The notes beneath the pieces were generated by a model. It ran no database searches. It was not told the origin of the DNA and worked only from the letters and a program-made list of their open reading frames with translations. The translations under genes and the position numbers were made by a program. DNA of 35,878 bases from Rhodobiaceae bacterium (GTDB lineage Bacteria > Pseudomonadota > Alphaproteobacteria > Rhizobiales > NORP267): the NCBI GenBank assembly GCA_020441905.1, contig JAGRLG010000016.1, positions 1-35,878 on the forward strand. The letters run 5' to 3'. This document shows, in pieces, positions 8,972 to 16,970 of this stretch (position 1 is the stretch's first letter; the number at the start of each line of letters is the position of its first letter).

Positions 8972-9065
8972 GAGTGCTGAAGGGGTCCTGCTGGTGGTCC
9001 GGCTCGGCCCAGGATAGGCGGCGCCGGCCGGGCAACGGCATTCGGGCGGCGCGCGGTCAAGCGGT

Positions 9066-9101
9066 GCTTGCCTTGGCGACCGCGAGCGGTCTAAGGCAAG
9101 C
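9066..9101. repeat. 36-bp interrupted palindrome between the yyaL-type gene and mnmE
   Basis: GCTTGCCTT at 9066-9074 is matched by AAGGCAAGC at 9093-9101, and inside it GACCGC (9078-9083) pairs with GCGGTC (9086-9091). The result is a long near-continuous hairpin or two-part operator. Neither strand shows a T-run next to it, so it is not an intrinsic terminator. The rest of the 281-bp divergent gap 8972-9252 holds one parS site (9215-9230) and otherwise nothing I can recognise. Confidence 0.5.
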
Positions 9102-9214
9102 CTACAGGGAACCTGGCGGCAGGCAAAGGCCGGGATGGCGGGTCCGGCCCGCACCAGGGCTATCACGCGCGACGGCAGGAGAGCTGCCAGCAGGGTTGGC
9201 AGCGGAGAGGCGAG

Positions 9215-9230
9215 TGTTTCACGTGAAACA
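9215..9230. other. parS: parS centromere site 1
   Basis: TGTTTCACGTGAAACA, a perfect 16-bp match to the chromosomal parS consensus bound by ParB. It lies just upstream of the mnmE start. ParB loads here, slides as a CTP clamp, and ParA then segregates the origin region. Confidence 0.95.
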
Positions 9231-9252
9231 GGATGGCGGCGGCGAAACAGGG

Positions 9253-10617
9253 ATGAAAGCGGGCGATACGATTTTCGCGCTGTCCAGCGGCGCGGGCCGG
9301 GCCGGCGTCGCGGTGTTCCGGATTTCCGGGCCGGATACCCGATTCGGATTCGAAACGATTGCCGGAGCGTTGCCCGAGCCGCGCCGCGCCGTGCTGCGGG
9401 CGTTGCGCCGGCCCGGCGACGGCGCCCTGATCGATCGCGGACTGGCCTTGTGGTTTCCCGGGCCGGGCAGCTTTTCCGGCGAGGACATGGCGGAATTCCA
9501 TATTCACGGCGGGCGCGCGGTGGTGGCAGCGATGAGCGAGGCGCTCGCCGGTCTTGCCGGGTTCCGGCCGGCCGTGGCCGGGGAGTTCAGCCGCCGAGGC
9601 TTCGAGAATGGCCGCTTCGATCTTATCGAGGCGGAAGGGATCGGCGATCTCATCGCGGCGGAAACCGAGGGCCAGCGACGGCAGGCGGCGCGGCAGATGG
9701 AGGGCGAGGCGGGTCGGCGCTATGAGGCCTGGCGCGAGCGGCTGGTGCGGCTGCTGGCGGAAACCGAGGCGGCGTTGGATTTTTCCGACGAGGAGGATGT
9801 CGGGGCGGCGGTTCAGGATCTTGAGGGCGCGGCGGCGCGCCGCGAGGCCGGCGCGGCGGCGGACGAAATCGCGGCGGTGCTGGGCGACGGCCATCGCGGC
9901 GAACGGGTACGCGACGGGCTGGCGGTGGTGATCGCCGGGCCGCCCAATGCCGGCAAATCGAGCCTGATGAATGCTTTGGCGCGGCGCGATGTCGCCATTG
10001 TCTCGGACCATGCGGGGACGACGCGCGACGTCATCGAGGTCCATCTTGACCTTGGCGGCTATGCGGTGATCCTGTCGGATACCGCCGGACTGCGCGACGA
10101 CGGCGATGCCGTCGAGGCCGAGGGGGTGCGGCGGGCGCAGCACGCGCTGGAAAGGGCCGATATCGTGGTCTGGCTGGGCGTTGCCGCAAACCATCGCGGC
10201 CGGCTGGACCGCGAACCGGCAGCACTGGCGCGGGACGGGCAATGCTGGCTCAAGATTGCCAGCAAATGGGACCTCGTTTCCGATTCGGAGCCGGATCAAT
10301 CCCTGGACGGCGCCGATCTGGCGATCTCGGTGAAAAGGAATTGGGGCCTTGAAGCGCTCATCGCGCGGCTCGCGCGGCTGGCCGGGGAACTTTGCGGCAC
10401 TGGCGGCGAAGCGGTGATCACGCGAATGAGGCACCGCCTGGCGCTGACGGCGTGCGAGGTGGCGCTGCGCCGGGTTGCCGCTGGAAATGGGCCAATGGGG
10501 GAACTTGAGGCGGAAGATCTGCGTCTTGCTGTCAATTCGCTGGGGCGGATTACCGGGCGGGTCGATGTGGAGGATCTGTTGGACGCCATTTTTTCGCAGT
10601 TCTGCATCGGGAAATAG
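9253..10617 (+). CDS. mnmE: tRNA modification GTPase MnmE (TrmE)
   Basis: With MnmG it installs the aminomethyl or carboxymethylaminomethyl group on U34 of tRNAs reading split codon boxes. The 454-residue protein starts [26 protein letters not shown], the standard formyl-THF-binding N-terminus. The G domain shows G1 GPPNAGKSS (229-237), G2 GTTRD (255-259), G3 DTAG (276-279) and a divergent G4 SKWD (337-340, usually NKxD). The protein ends in FCIGK with the conserved catalytic Cys. The frame is open 279 bp further upstream across a parS site, but that part is not conserved, so I use the ATG at 9253. It leads the mnmE-mnmG-rsmG-parA-parB cluster. Confidence 0.95.
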   Translation: MKAGDTIFALSSGAGRAGVAVFRISGPDTRFGFETIAGALPEPRRAVLRALRRPGDGALIDRGLALWFPGPGSFSGEDMAEFHIHGGRAVVAAMSEALAGLAGFRPAVAGEFSRRGFENGRFDLIEAEGIGDLIAAETEGQRRQAARQMEGEAGRRYEAWRERLVRLLAETEAALDFSDEEDVGAAVQDLEGAAARREAGAAADEIAAVLGDGHRGERVRDGLAVVIAGPPNAGKSSLMNALARRDVAIVSDHAGTTRDVIEVHLDLGGYAVILSDTAGLRDDGDAVEAEGVRRAQHALERADIVVWLGVAANHRGRLDREPAALARDGQCWLKIASKWDLVSDSEPDQSLDGADLAISVKRNWGLEALIARLARLAGELCGTGGEAVITRMRHRLALTACEVALRRVAAGNGPMGELEAEDLRLAVNSLGRITGRVDVEDLLDAIFSQFCIGK

Positions 10618-10711
10618 CGCCGCTGGCGGTCCGGGGCCGCGGTGGGCCGGTCCCCGTCAGACCCTGCCGGTCCCCGCCAGTCGGCCCGGAGGGAACGAAT
10701 CGGCTGCGGAA

Positions 10712-10727
10712 TGTTTCACGTGAAACA
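10712..10727. other. parS: parS centromere site 2
   Basis: TGTTTCACGTGAAACA, a perfect parS palindrome in the 192-bp gap between mnmE and mnmG, 1497 bp from site 1. Confidence 0.95.
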
Positions 10728-10809
10728 GGGGCGCCAGGCGTTATCGCTTTGACGGCGGGGCGGGCGGGCGCTAAGCAAGCCCCGATCGCCAGTCCAGGAT
10801 GTTTGTGCC

Positions 10810-12714
10810 ATGAACGATCCGCTCGCAAGTTTTGATGGGTCCGGCGGCGGCGTTGCCAATTGCGACGTTGTTGTCGTCGGCGGCGGTCATGCCGGCTGCG
10901 AGGCGGCGGCGGCCGCGGCGCGCCTTGGCGCGCGCACCGTTCTAGTCACCCACCATGCGGCAACCCTTGGCGAAATGAGCTGCAATCCGGCGATCGGCGG
11001 CCTCGGCAAGGGCCATCTGGTGCGCGAAATCGACGCCCTGGACGGTCTGATGGGGCGCCTGGCCGACGAGGCGGGTATTCAGTTCCGCATGCTCAACCGC
11101 TCCAAGGGGCCGGCGGTGTGGGGTCCGCGCGCCCAGATCGACCGCGCGCGCTATCGCGCCGCCATGCAGGCTGAACTGAGGGCCACGGCGGGGCTGGAGA
11201 TTGTCGAGGGCGAGGTTCACGACCTGGCGCTGGGGCGCGGCCGCGTCACCGGCGTCGTCCTTGCCGATGGCCGGGTCATCGCCGCCGCGGCGGTTATCGT
11301 TACCACCGGCACGTTCCTGCGCGGCATCATCCATATCGGTGAAAGGCAGATCGCCGCCGGACGGGCGGGAGAAGCCCCGGCGGTGGGGCTTGGCGCAAGC
11401 CTGGAGCGCGCCGGCTTTGCCATGGGACGGCTGAAAACGGGAACGCCGCCGCGCCTCGACGGGCGGACCATCGTCTGGGACGCCCTGGCGCCGCAGGCGG
11501 GAGATTCGCCGCCGGTTCCCTTTTCTTTCCTCACGGCGGGCATCGAGCGCCGCCAGGTCGATTGCCATATCACCAAGACGACGCTGCGGACCCACGAGGT
11601 GATCCGGGCCAATCTGGCGCGCTCACCGATATATTCGGGACAGATCGAATCGCGGGGGCCGCGCTATTGTCCCTCTATCGAGGACAAGGTGGTGCGCTTT
11701 GCCGACCGCGCCAGCCACCAGATCTTCCTCGAGCCGGAAGGCATAGGCGACGATACGGTCTATCCCAATGGCATTTCGACCTCGCTGCCGGAGGACGTGC
11801 AGAAAGCGCTGATCTCAACCATTCCCGGCCTGGAGAACGCCGCGATCCTGCGCCCCGGCTATGCCATCGAATATGACTTCGTCGATCCGCGCGAGCTGCG
11901 CCCATCACTGGAAACCCGGCGCATCGGCGGGCTTTTTCTCGCCGGACAGATCAACGGCACCACGGGATACGAGGAGGCGGCGGCTCAGGGCCTGATGGCC
12001 GGGCTCAACGGCGCCCTTCATGCTGCCGGGCGCGGCCCGTTCGTTCTCGACCGCGCCAGCGCCTATATTGGCGTCATGATCGACGATCTGGTGACGCGCG
12101 GCGTTGCCGAGCCCTATCGCATGTTCACCTCGCGGGCGGAATTCCGCCTCGCCTTGCGCGCCGACAACGCCGACCAGCGGCTGACCGGCCTCGGCATCGA
12201 CCTGGGATGCATCGGGCCCGGGCGCCGCGAAGCCTTTGTCCGCCGCCGCCAGAAGCTCGCCGATGGCGAGGCCGCCTTGCGGGCATTGAGCGTCACTCCC
12301 GACGAAGCCATTCGCGCCGGCCTCACCGTCAATCGCGACGGGGTGCGGAGGAGCGGCTTCGAGCTGCTGTCCTATCCCGGCGTCGGCTTTGGCGATGTGG
12401 CGCGGATCTGGCCCGCGCTTGGCGCCCTGGACCCGGACATCGCCAGCCAGCTCACCATCGATGCGCGCTATGCGGTCTATCTGGAGCGCCAGGCACGGGA
12501 CATCGAGAGCTACCGCAAGGATGCCGGGCTGGCCATTCCCGAGGCAATCAACTACCGCGCGATCGGCGGCCTTTCCGCCGAATTGAGGGAAAAACTGGCG
12601 GGCGCCCGGCCGGCGACCCTGGCCCAGGCGATGCGCCTCGACGGCATGACCCCGGCGGCGGCGACGCTGATTATCGCCCATATCAGGCGCGGCGTGCTGG
12701 CGGCGGCCGGATAG
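10810..12714 (+). CDS. mnmG: tRNA uridine-5-carboxymethylaminomethyl synthesis enzyme MnmG (GidA)
   Basis: FAD- and NADH-dependent partner of MnmE in modifying U34 of tRNA. The 634-residue product has the dinucleotide fold [12 protein letters not shown] near residues 23-34 and the GidA signature [23 protein letters not shown]. It also shows [17 protein letters not shown] and the second signature [18 protein letters not shown], followed by the C-terminal helical MnmE/tRNA-binding domain. Length and motifs are fully canonical. rsmG starts 6 bp after the stop, so the two are probably co-transcribed. Confidence 0.97.
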   Translation: MNDPLASFDGSGGGVANCDVVVVGGGHAGCEAAAAAARLGARTVLVTHHAATLGEMSCNPAIGGLGKGHLVREIDALDGLMGRLADEAGIQFRMLNRSKGPAVWGPRAQIDRARYRAAMQAELRATAGLEIVEGEVHDLALGRGRVTGVVLADGRVIAAAAVIVTTGTFLRGIIHIGERQIAAGRAGEAPAVGLGASLERAGFAMGRLKTGTPPRLDGRTIVWDALAPQAGDSPPVPFSFLTAGIERRQVDCHITKTTLRTHEVIRANLARSPIYSGQIESRGPRYCPSIEDKVVRFADRASHQIFLEPEGIGDDTVYPNGISTSLPEDVQKALISTIPGLENAAILRPGYAIEYDFVDPRELRPSLETRRIGGLFLAGQINGTTGYEEAAAQGLMAGLNGALHAAGRGPFVLDRASAYIGVMIDDLVTRGVAEPYRMFTSRAEFRLALRADNADQRLTGLGIDLGCIGPGRREAFVRRRQKLADGEAALRALSVTPDEAIRAGLTVNRDGVRRSGFELLSYPGVGFGDVARIWPALGALDPDIASQLTIDARYAVYLERQARDIESYRKDAGLAIPEAINYRAIGGLSAELREKLAGARPATLAQAMRLDGMTPAAATLIIAHIRRGVLAAAG

Positions 12715-12720
12715 GCGGTC

Positions 12721-13374
12721 ATGACGGGCCGGGCAGAACTTTCCAGCGCGATGACGGCGGACCAGTTTGCCGCCCGCTTCAGCGTTTCACGTGAAACAAT
12801 GGCGCGTCTCAGGATTTACGAGACGCTGCTGGAGCGCTGGCAGAAAGTGCACAATCTGGTGGCGCCGCGCACCCTGCCGCAGATCTGGGGCCGTCATTTC
12901 GCCGACAGCGCCCAGTTGCTGGCGCTGGCGCCCCGGGCGCGGCGCTGGCTTGATCTTGGCTCGGGGGCAGGGTTTCCCGGCCTCGTGCTGGCGATCCTGC
13001 TTGCCGATCTGCCTGGCGCCTTTGTCGGGCTGGTGGAAAGCAACCAGAAGAAATGCGCCTTTCTCGAAGCGGTGCGCCGGGAAACCGGGGCGCCGGCCAG
13101 GGTCTTTGCCATGCGCTGCGAGGAATTGGCCAAGGAGCCGCCGGGCGAGCTGGATATCGTCACCGCCAGAGCGCTGGCCCCGCTCACCGATCTGTTTGGC
13201 CTGGCGGCGCCCTTCATGGCCGGTCATGCACAGGCTCTGTTTATGAAGGGGCGAGATGTTGATGTTGAATTGACCGAAGCATCTAGATGTTGGAAAATCA
13301 GTGCAGATCAATGTCCGAGCTTGACCGAGGCCGAAGGCCGGATATTGATGGTGCACTCCCTTAGGCGGCGATAA
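12721..13374 (+). CDS. rsmG: 16S rRNA (guanine-527-N7)-methyltransferase RsmG (GidB)
   Basis: Methylates N7 of G527 in the 530 loop of 16S rRNA using S-adenosylmethionine; loss gives low-level streptomycin resistance in several bacteria. The 217-residue protein has the SAM-binding motif LDLGSGAGFPG at 77-87 and a VESNQKKCAFL segment that binds the ribose. Residues 22-26, VSRET, are encoded by a parS site. An alternative ATG at 12751 would shorten the protein by ten residues; neither start has a strong ribosome site, so the choice is uncertain. It lies between mnmG and parA, the classical gidA-gidB-parA-parB order. Confidence 0.93.
   Translation: MTGRAELSSAMTADQFAARFSVSRETMARLRIYETLLERWQKVHNLVAPRTLPQIWGRHFADSAQLLALAPRARRWLDLGSGAGFPGLVLAILLADLPGAFVGLVESNQKKCAFLEAVRRETGAPARVFAMRCEELAKEPPGELDIVTARALAPLTDLFGLAAPFMAGHAQALFMKGRDVDVELTEASRCWKISADQCPSLTEAEGRILMVHSLRRR
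12783..12798. other. parS: parS centromere site 3, inside rsmG
   Basis: CGTTTCACGTGAAACA, with the full GTTTCACGTGAAAC core (12784-12797) and one mismatch at the outermost base. It is in frame with rsmG codons 22-26 and lies 2071 bp from site 2. ParB binding is expected from the intact 14-bp core. Confidence 0.9.
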
Positions 13375-13385
13375 GCGAGTATGAG

Positions 13386-14213
13386 ATGACGCGACTGAAT
13401 TCCCGTCTGACCGAGCCCCGGATTCTGGTTGTCGCCAACCAGAAGGGCGGGGTCGGAAAAACAACGACAGCCATCAATCTGGGAACCGCGCTGGCCGCCA
13501 TCGGCGAGCGGGTGCTGATTGTCGATCTCGATCCCCAGGGCAATGCCTCGACCGGGCTTGGCATCGACCAGGCCTCGCGGCGCGTTTCCTCCTACGATGT
13601 TCTGACCGGGGCGGCAAAGGTCGAGGACGCGGCCCACCCGACCTCGGTGCCGCGGGTTTCCATCGTGCCCTCGACCCTCGACCTGCTGGGCTTTGAGATG
13701 GAAGTGGCGCAGGCACCGGACCGCGCCTTCAAGCTGCGCGATGCGGTGCGGGCCTTCACCGCGCGCCAGACTCCGGGCGAACTGGCCTATACCTATTTCC
13801 TGCTCGATTGCCCGCCCTCGCTCAATCTGCTCACCATCAATGCCATGGCGGCGGCGCAGGCGATCCTGGTGCCGCTGCAATGCGAATTCTTCGCCCTGGA
13901 AGGCCTGAGCCAGCTGCTGCGCACCGTTGAGGAGGTGCGCGAAAGCGTAAACCCGGATCTTGCCATCCACGGCATCGTGCTGACCATGTTCGATGCCCGC
14001 AACAACCTGTCCAACCAGGTGGTGGAGGATGTTCGCGCCTTCATGGGCGACAAGGTCTACCGCACCATCATTCCGCGCAATGTCCGGGTTTCCGAGGCGC
14101 CGTCGCACGGCAAGCCGGTGCTGCTCTATGATTATCAGTGCGCCGGCAGCCGCGCCTATGTGGCGCTGGCCAGCGAGATCATCCAGAAAGAGCGGGCATT
14201 GAGCGCGGCCTAA
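13386..14213 (+). CDS. parA: Chromosome partitioning ATPase ParA (Soj)
   Basis: DNA-binding ATPase that forms the gradient along which ParB-parS complexes are moved. The 275-residue protein has the deviant Walker A KGGVGKTT (20-27) with signature Lys20, Walker A' DLDPQGN (47-53) and a Walker B LLDCPPSLN. It lacks the N-terminal helix-turn-helix of plasmid type Ia ParA proteins, consistent with a chromosomal Soj-type ATPase. It starts 11 bp after rsmG and precedes parB by 72 bp. Confidence 0.97.
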   Translation: MTRLNSRLTEPRILVVANQKGGVGKTTTAINLGTALAAIGERVLIVDLDPQGNASTGLGIDQASRRVSSYDVLTGAAKVEDAAHPTSVPRVSIVPSTLDLLGFEMEVAQAPDRAFKLRDAVRAFTARQTPGELAYTYFLLDCPPSLNLLTINAMAAAQAILVPLQCEFFALEGLSQLLRTVEEVRESVNPDLAIHGIVLTMFDARNNLSNQVVEDVRAFMGDKVYRTIIPRNVRVSEAPSHGKPVLLYDYQCAGSRAYVALASEIIQKERALSAA

Positions 14214-14285
14214 CCACCGCCGCGGATTCGATTCATAGCCGTAACGACAGGCACAATAAAAGCTGGATTGGGCAGGGGCAGAGCG

Positions 14286-15209
14286 ATGACAGCACAGGGC
14301 GGCAATGCAGGCGGGATGCGCGGCGCCGGCGGCGAAGACGCCGCGCGGCCGAAGCGGCTCGGGCGCGGGCTGGCGGCCCTTATCGGCGATATGGGCAATG
14401 AAACCGATGCCCCGCCGCGCAACGGATCGACCCAGCGCGTGCCCACCGCGTTCCTTCGCCCCAATCCGCACAATCCGCGCAAGAGCTTCGCCGCCGACCA
14501 GATCGAGGACCTGGCCAATTCGATCCGCGAAAAGGGCATCGTGCAGCCGATCATCGTGCGCAGCGTCGACGGCGAGGCCGACCATTTCGAAATCGTCGCC
14601 GGCGAGCGGCGCTGGCGCGCGGCGCAGCGCGCCGGCCTGCACGAGGTTCCGGTGCTGGTCTACGCACTGTCCGACCGCGAGGCGCTGGAAGTGGCGGTGG
14701 TCGAAAATGTCCAGCGCGCCGATCTCAACCCGATCGAGGAGGCGCTGGGCTATCAGCAGCTGATCGGCGAATTCGACTATACCCAGGAGGCGCTGGCCAA
14801 GGTCATCGGCAAGAGCCGCAGCCATGTCGCCAATATGATGCGGCTGCTCAAGCTTCCCGCCGGGGTGCAGGACTATCTTAAGGCCGGCGAGCTTTCCGCC
14901 GGACATGCCCGGGCGCTGATCACCCATCCCGATCCTGAGGCGCTGGCGAGGCGGATCGTCGAACTCGGGTTTAGCGTTCGCGACACCGAAAGCGCGGCAA
15001 ATGCGGCGCGCAATCCCAGGCCCGCCGGCCAGCCGGGCGCGGTCGTCAAGGATGCCGACACATTGTCGCTGGAAAAGGCGCTCGGCGATGTCCTCGGCAT
15101 GCGGGTTTCGATTTCCCATCGCGGCGGCGAGGGCGGCGAACTGAAGATCGCCTATCGCAGCCTGGAACAGCTCGACGACATTTGCCGGCGCCTCAAGGGC
15201 GGTCACTAG
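14286..15209 (+). CDS. parB: Chromosome partitioning protein ParB (Spo0J), CTP-dependent DNA clamp
   Basis: Binds parS, hydrolyses CTP, spreads on DNA and stimulates ParA. In the 307-residue protein the N-terminal RLGRGLAALI (24-33) is the ParA-activating segment. GERRWRAA (106-113) and ENVQRADLNPIEEA (140-153) are the CTP-binding boxes. A helix-turn-helix around 166-190 reads parS, and a C-terminal dimerisation domain ends the protein. The ATG at 14286 has AGGGG seven bases upstream; an in-frame TTG 18 bp earlier is less likely. The three parS sites upstream in the same cluster are its expected targets. It is convergent with holA. Confidence 0.97.
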   Translation: MTAQGGNAGGMRGAGGEDAARPKRLGRGLAALIGDMGNETDAPPRNGSTQRVPTAFLRPNPHNPRKSFAADQIEDLANSIREKGIVQPIIVRSVDGEADHFEIVAGERRWRAAQRAGLHEVPVLVYALSDREALEVAVVENVQRADLNPIEEALGYQQLIGEFDYTQEALAKVIGKSRSHVANMMRLLKLPAGVQDYLKAGELSAGHARALITHPDPEALARRIVELGFSVRDTESAANAARNPRPAGQPGAVVKDADTLSLEKALGDVLGMRVSISHRGGEGGELKIAYRSLEQLDDICRRLKGGH

Positions 15210-15215
15210 ACTCCC

Positions 15216-15229
15216 ATATTATATAATAT
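15216..15229. repeat. 14-bp AT-only palindrome between parB and holA
   Basis: ATATTATATAATAT is a perfect palindrome in the 36-bp AT-rich gap between the convergent stops of parB and holA. A T-rich stretch follows on the plus strand. The stem is only A-T pairs, so it is a poor intrinsic terminator. It stands out sharply from the GC-rich surroundings. Confidence 0.4.
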
Positions 15230-15245
15230 TATCAATCTGTTATTG

Positions 15246-16295
15246 TTATTTTCCGGCGCCTGAACGGCGCCGCGCCGGAGCATGGGCGCAGATATGCAGC
15301 AGGGTCTGGGCGGTGGCGGCCATGGCCAGCTCGCCGTCTGCCGTGCGCGCCAGCTTTTCGGCGCCGTGGAGGCGGTCGATGGCCTGTTCGAGAAGGGCCA
15401 GCGGCCAGGCCTGCAATTGCCCGGCCATGATATCGCGCCGCTTGTAGAAGACGGGGGGGCGGGCAGCGCCGACAACGGCGGACGGACTGGCGCCGGCCTC
15501 GACCTCGCAGCGCATGGCGTGAAGGGTGAGGAAATGGCGCAGCGCGGTGGCGACAATGCGCGGCGGCGGCGAACCGGCGGCGGCGAGGCGTTGCAGGGTG
15601 TAGTCGAGTTCGGCCAGGGCGCCGGTGCCGAGCGCGTCGGCTATGCGGTCGAGTTCGAGGGCGGAAACATCTCCGGTGACCGCCTCGACATCCTCCAGGG
15701 TGATGGTTTGGCTGCCATGGGCATAGAGACAGAGCTTGGCGATCTCCATGCGCGAGGCCAGGCGGTCGCCGCCGAGATTGGCCAGCAGCAGGTCGCGGGC
15801 GTCGGCATCGATGCCAAGATGCGCGGCCGCCAGTTCCTCGTCGAGCAATTCGGCCAGATCGCGGGCATCGTCGGGGTAACAGGCGATGGCGGCGAAGCTG
15901 GAAGCGGTCTCGAACAGCTTGCGCAGCGGCGAGGCCGGTTTCAGATCGCCCTCCTCGACAACGACCAGCACGTCGTCAGGCACTGCGTCCTCCAGCTTGG
16001 CAAGGACGGACGCGACATTACCGCCTTCGGGGGTGATCCAGACCGCCCGCCGGCCGCCAAACATGGTGAGCGAGGTGACCTCGTCGAAAATCCGGCCCTG
16101 GTCGGCCTGTAGGTCGCCGGCGCGCAGGCGTATCAGGGCGAATGGATCGGGGTCCGCGCCGAGAAATCCCTCGGCGGCCTGGCGGGCACGTTCATTGACG
16201 CGGCCGATATCGGGTCCATAGAGCAATAGCGCGCGGATGGCGGCGGGCGGGGAGGCAAGAAACCGGTTGGCACCAGCCGGCTTGACAATGGTCAT
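15246..16295 (-). CDS. holA: DNA polymerase III delta subunit (clamp-loader wrench)
   Basis: Opens the beta sliding clamp as part of the clamp loader. The 349-residue product shows the delta-subunit pattern: N-terminal ALLLYGPDIGRVNERA resembling a degenerate P-loop, the GGRRAVWI strand, and domain III helices near the C-terminus. No functional Walker A is present, as is normal for delta. The ATG at 16295 has AAAGG upstream at suitable spacing; 23 earlier in-frame codons are not family-like. It is the last gene of leuS-lptE-holA, the same order as in enterobacteria. Confidence 0.92.
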   Translation of the reverse strand: MTIVKPAGANRFLASPPAAIRALLLYGPDIGRVNERARQAAEGFLGADPDPFALIRLRAGDLQADQGRIFDEVTSLTMFGGRRAVWITPEGGNVASVLAKLEDAVPDDVLVVVEEGDLKPASPLRKLFETASSFAAIACYPDDARDLAELLDEELAAAHLGIDADARDLLLANLGGDRLASRMEIAKLCLYAHGSQTITLEDVEAVTGDVSALELDRIADALGTGALAELDYTLQRLAAAGSPPPRIVATALRHFLTLHAMRCEVEAGASPSAVVGAARPPVFYKRRDIMAGQLQAWPLALLEQAIDRLHGAEKLARTADGELAMAATAQTLLHICAHAPARRRSGAGK

Positions 16296-16421
16296 CGCGT
16301 GTTGCCTTTCAAGGGCCGGATCCGGCAAGAAACCCGGCCTGGCGCCTCGCCTAGCTTGGTGCATGGCCGGCGGCCGGTTGTCGCCCGGCTCTGCTGCCCG
16401 GCTCCGCTGTCCTGCCGCCTG

Positions 16422-16970
16422 CTATTGCCCGACGGCGAAATAGGCGGCGATCCGGGTGCGAATGGTGCCGGCAATCACCCGCGCGGCGCGATCCTCGGCA
16501 TCCAGGGCGGCGCGCTGGTTGGCGAAAATCTGGTCGCTGCGGTCATAGGAAGTGCGGGACACCGCGGAGCCGCCATGGAGCACGCGGCCGGTATTGGCGT
16601 CGATCAGGGTGAAATTGGCCCGCAATTCGTAAAACTTGGTTCCGGCCTCGCCGCTGCGCTGAAGAATCACGTCCTCGCTGGACTGGCGCAGCGATATGGT
16701 CAGTTTGTAGCCCGAATCGGTGGCCGCGGTGCCGCCATTGAAGGCATAGATCAGATCGTTGCGCACCTTCTGGCCGATACGGCTGTCATCGACCGAGACA
16801 TCGACGCGGCGAAGCCGTTCGACGACGGAGGGGCTGCCATTGGGCTGGGCGCCGGAGGCGCTATCGCCGGGGCTGTTCAACTGGCCATACATGGGCCGAA
16901 AACACCCGGCCAGCGCAAGCATGGCCAGAACCGCCGCGAAACGTCGCAGGGGAAGGTCAGACAACCACAT
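16422..16970 (-). CDS. lptE: LPS-assembly lipoprotein LptE
   Basis: Outer-membrane lipoprotein that plugs the LptD barrel in lipopolysaccharide export. The 182-residue protein has a lipoprotein signal peptide ([23 protein letters not shown]) with lipobox LAGC and lipidated Cys23. It is followed by a small alpha/beta domain with an [11 protein letters not shown] segment. Sequence conservation in LptE is low, so the call rests on lipobox, size and the leuS-lptE-holA context, which is strongly conserved. The start overlaps the leuS stop by 14 bp. A 126-bp gap separates it from holA. Confidence 0.88.
   Translation of the reverse strand: MWLSDLPLRRFAAVLAMLALAGCFRPMYGQLNSPGDSASGAQPNGSPSVVERLRRVDVSVDDSRIGQKVRNDLIYAFNGGTAATDSGYKLTISLRQSSEDVILQRSGEAGTKFYELRANFTLIDANTGRVLHGGSAVSRTSYDRSDQIFANQRAALDAEDRAARVIAGTIRTRIAAYFAVGQ

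Noticed and set aside
8974..9252. 93-codon in-frame N-terminal extension of mnmE
   Set aside because: The family N-terminus begins at the ATG at 9253; the extension crosses a parS site and has no conserved sequence.
13308..15206. 632-codon minus-strand frame opposite parA and parB
   Set aside because: Antisense shadow of two canonical genes on the other strand; no recognisable domain or start context.
15216..15252. Intrinsic terminator after parB
   Set aside because: The palindrome has only A-T pairs and the following T stretch is broken by A and G; the next GGCGCC hairpin is not followed by a T-run on either strand.
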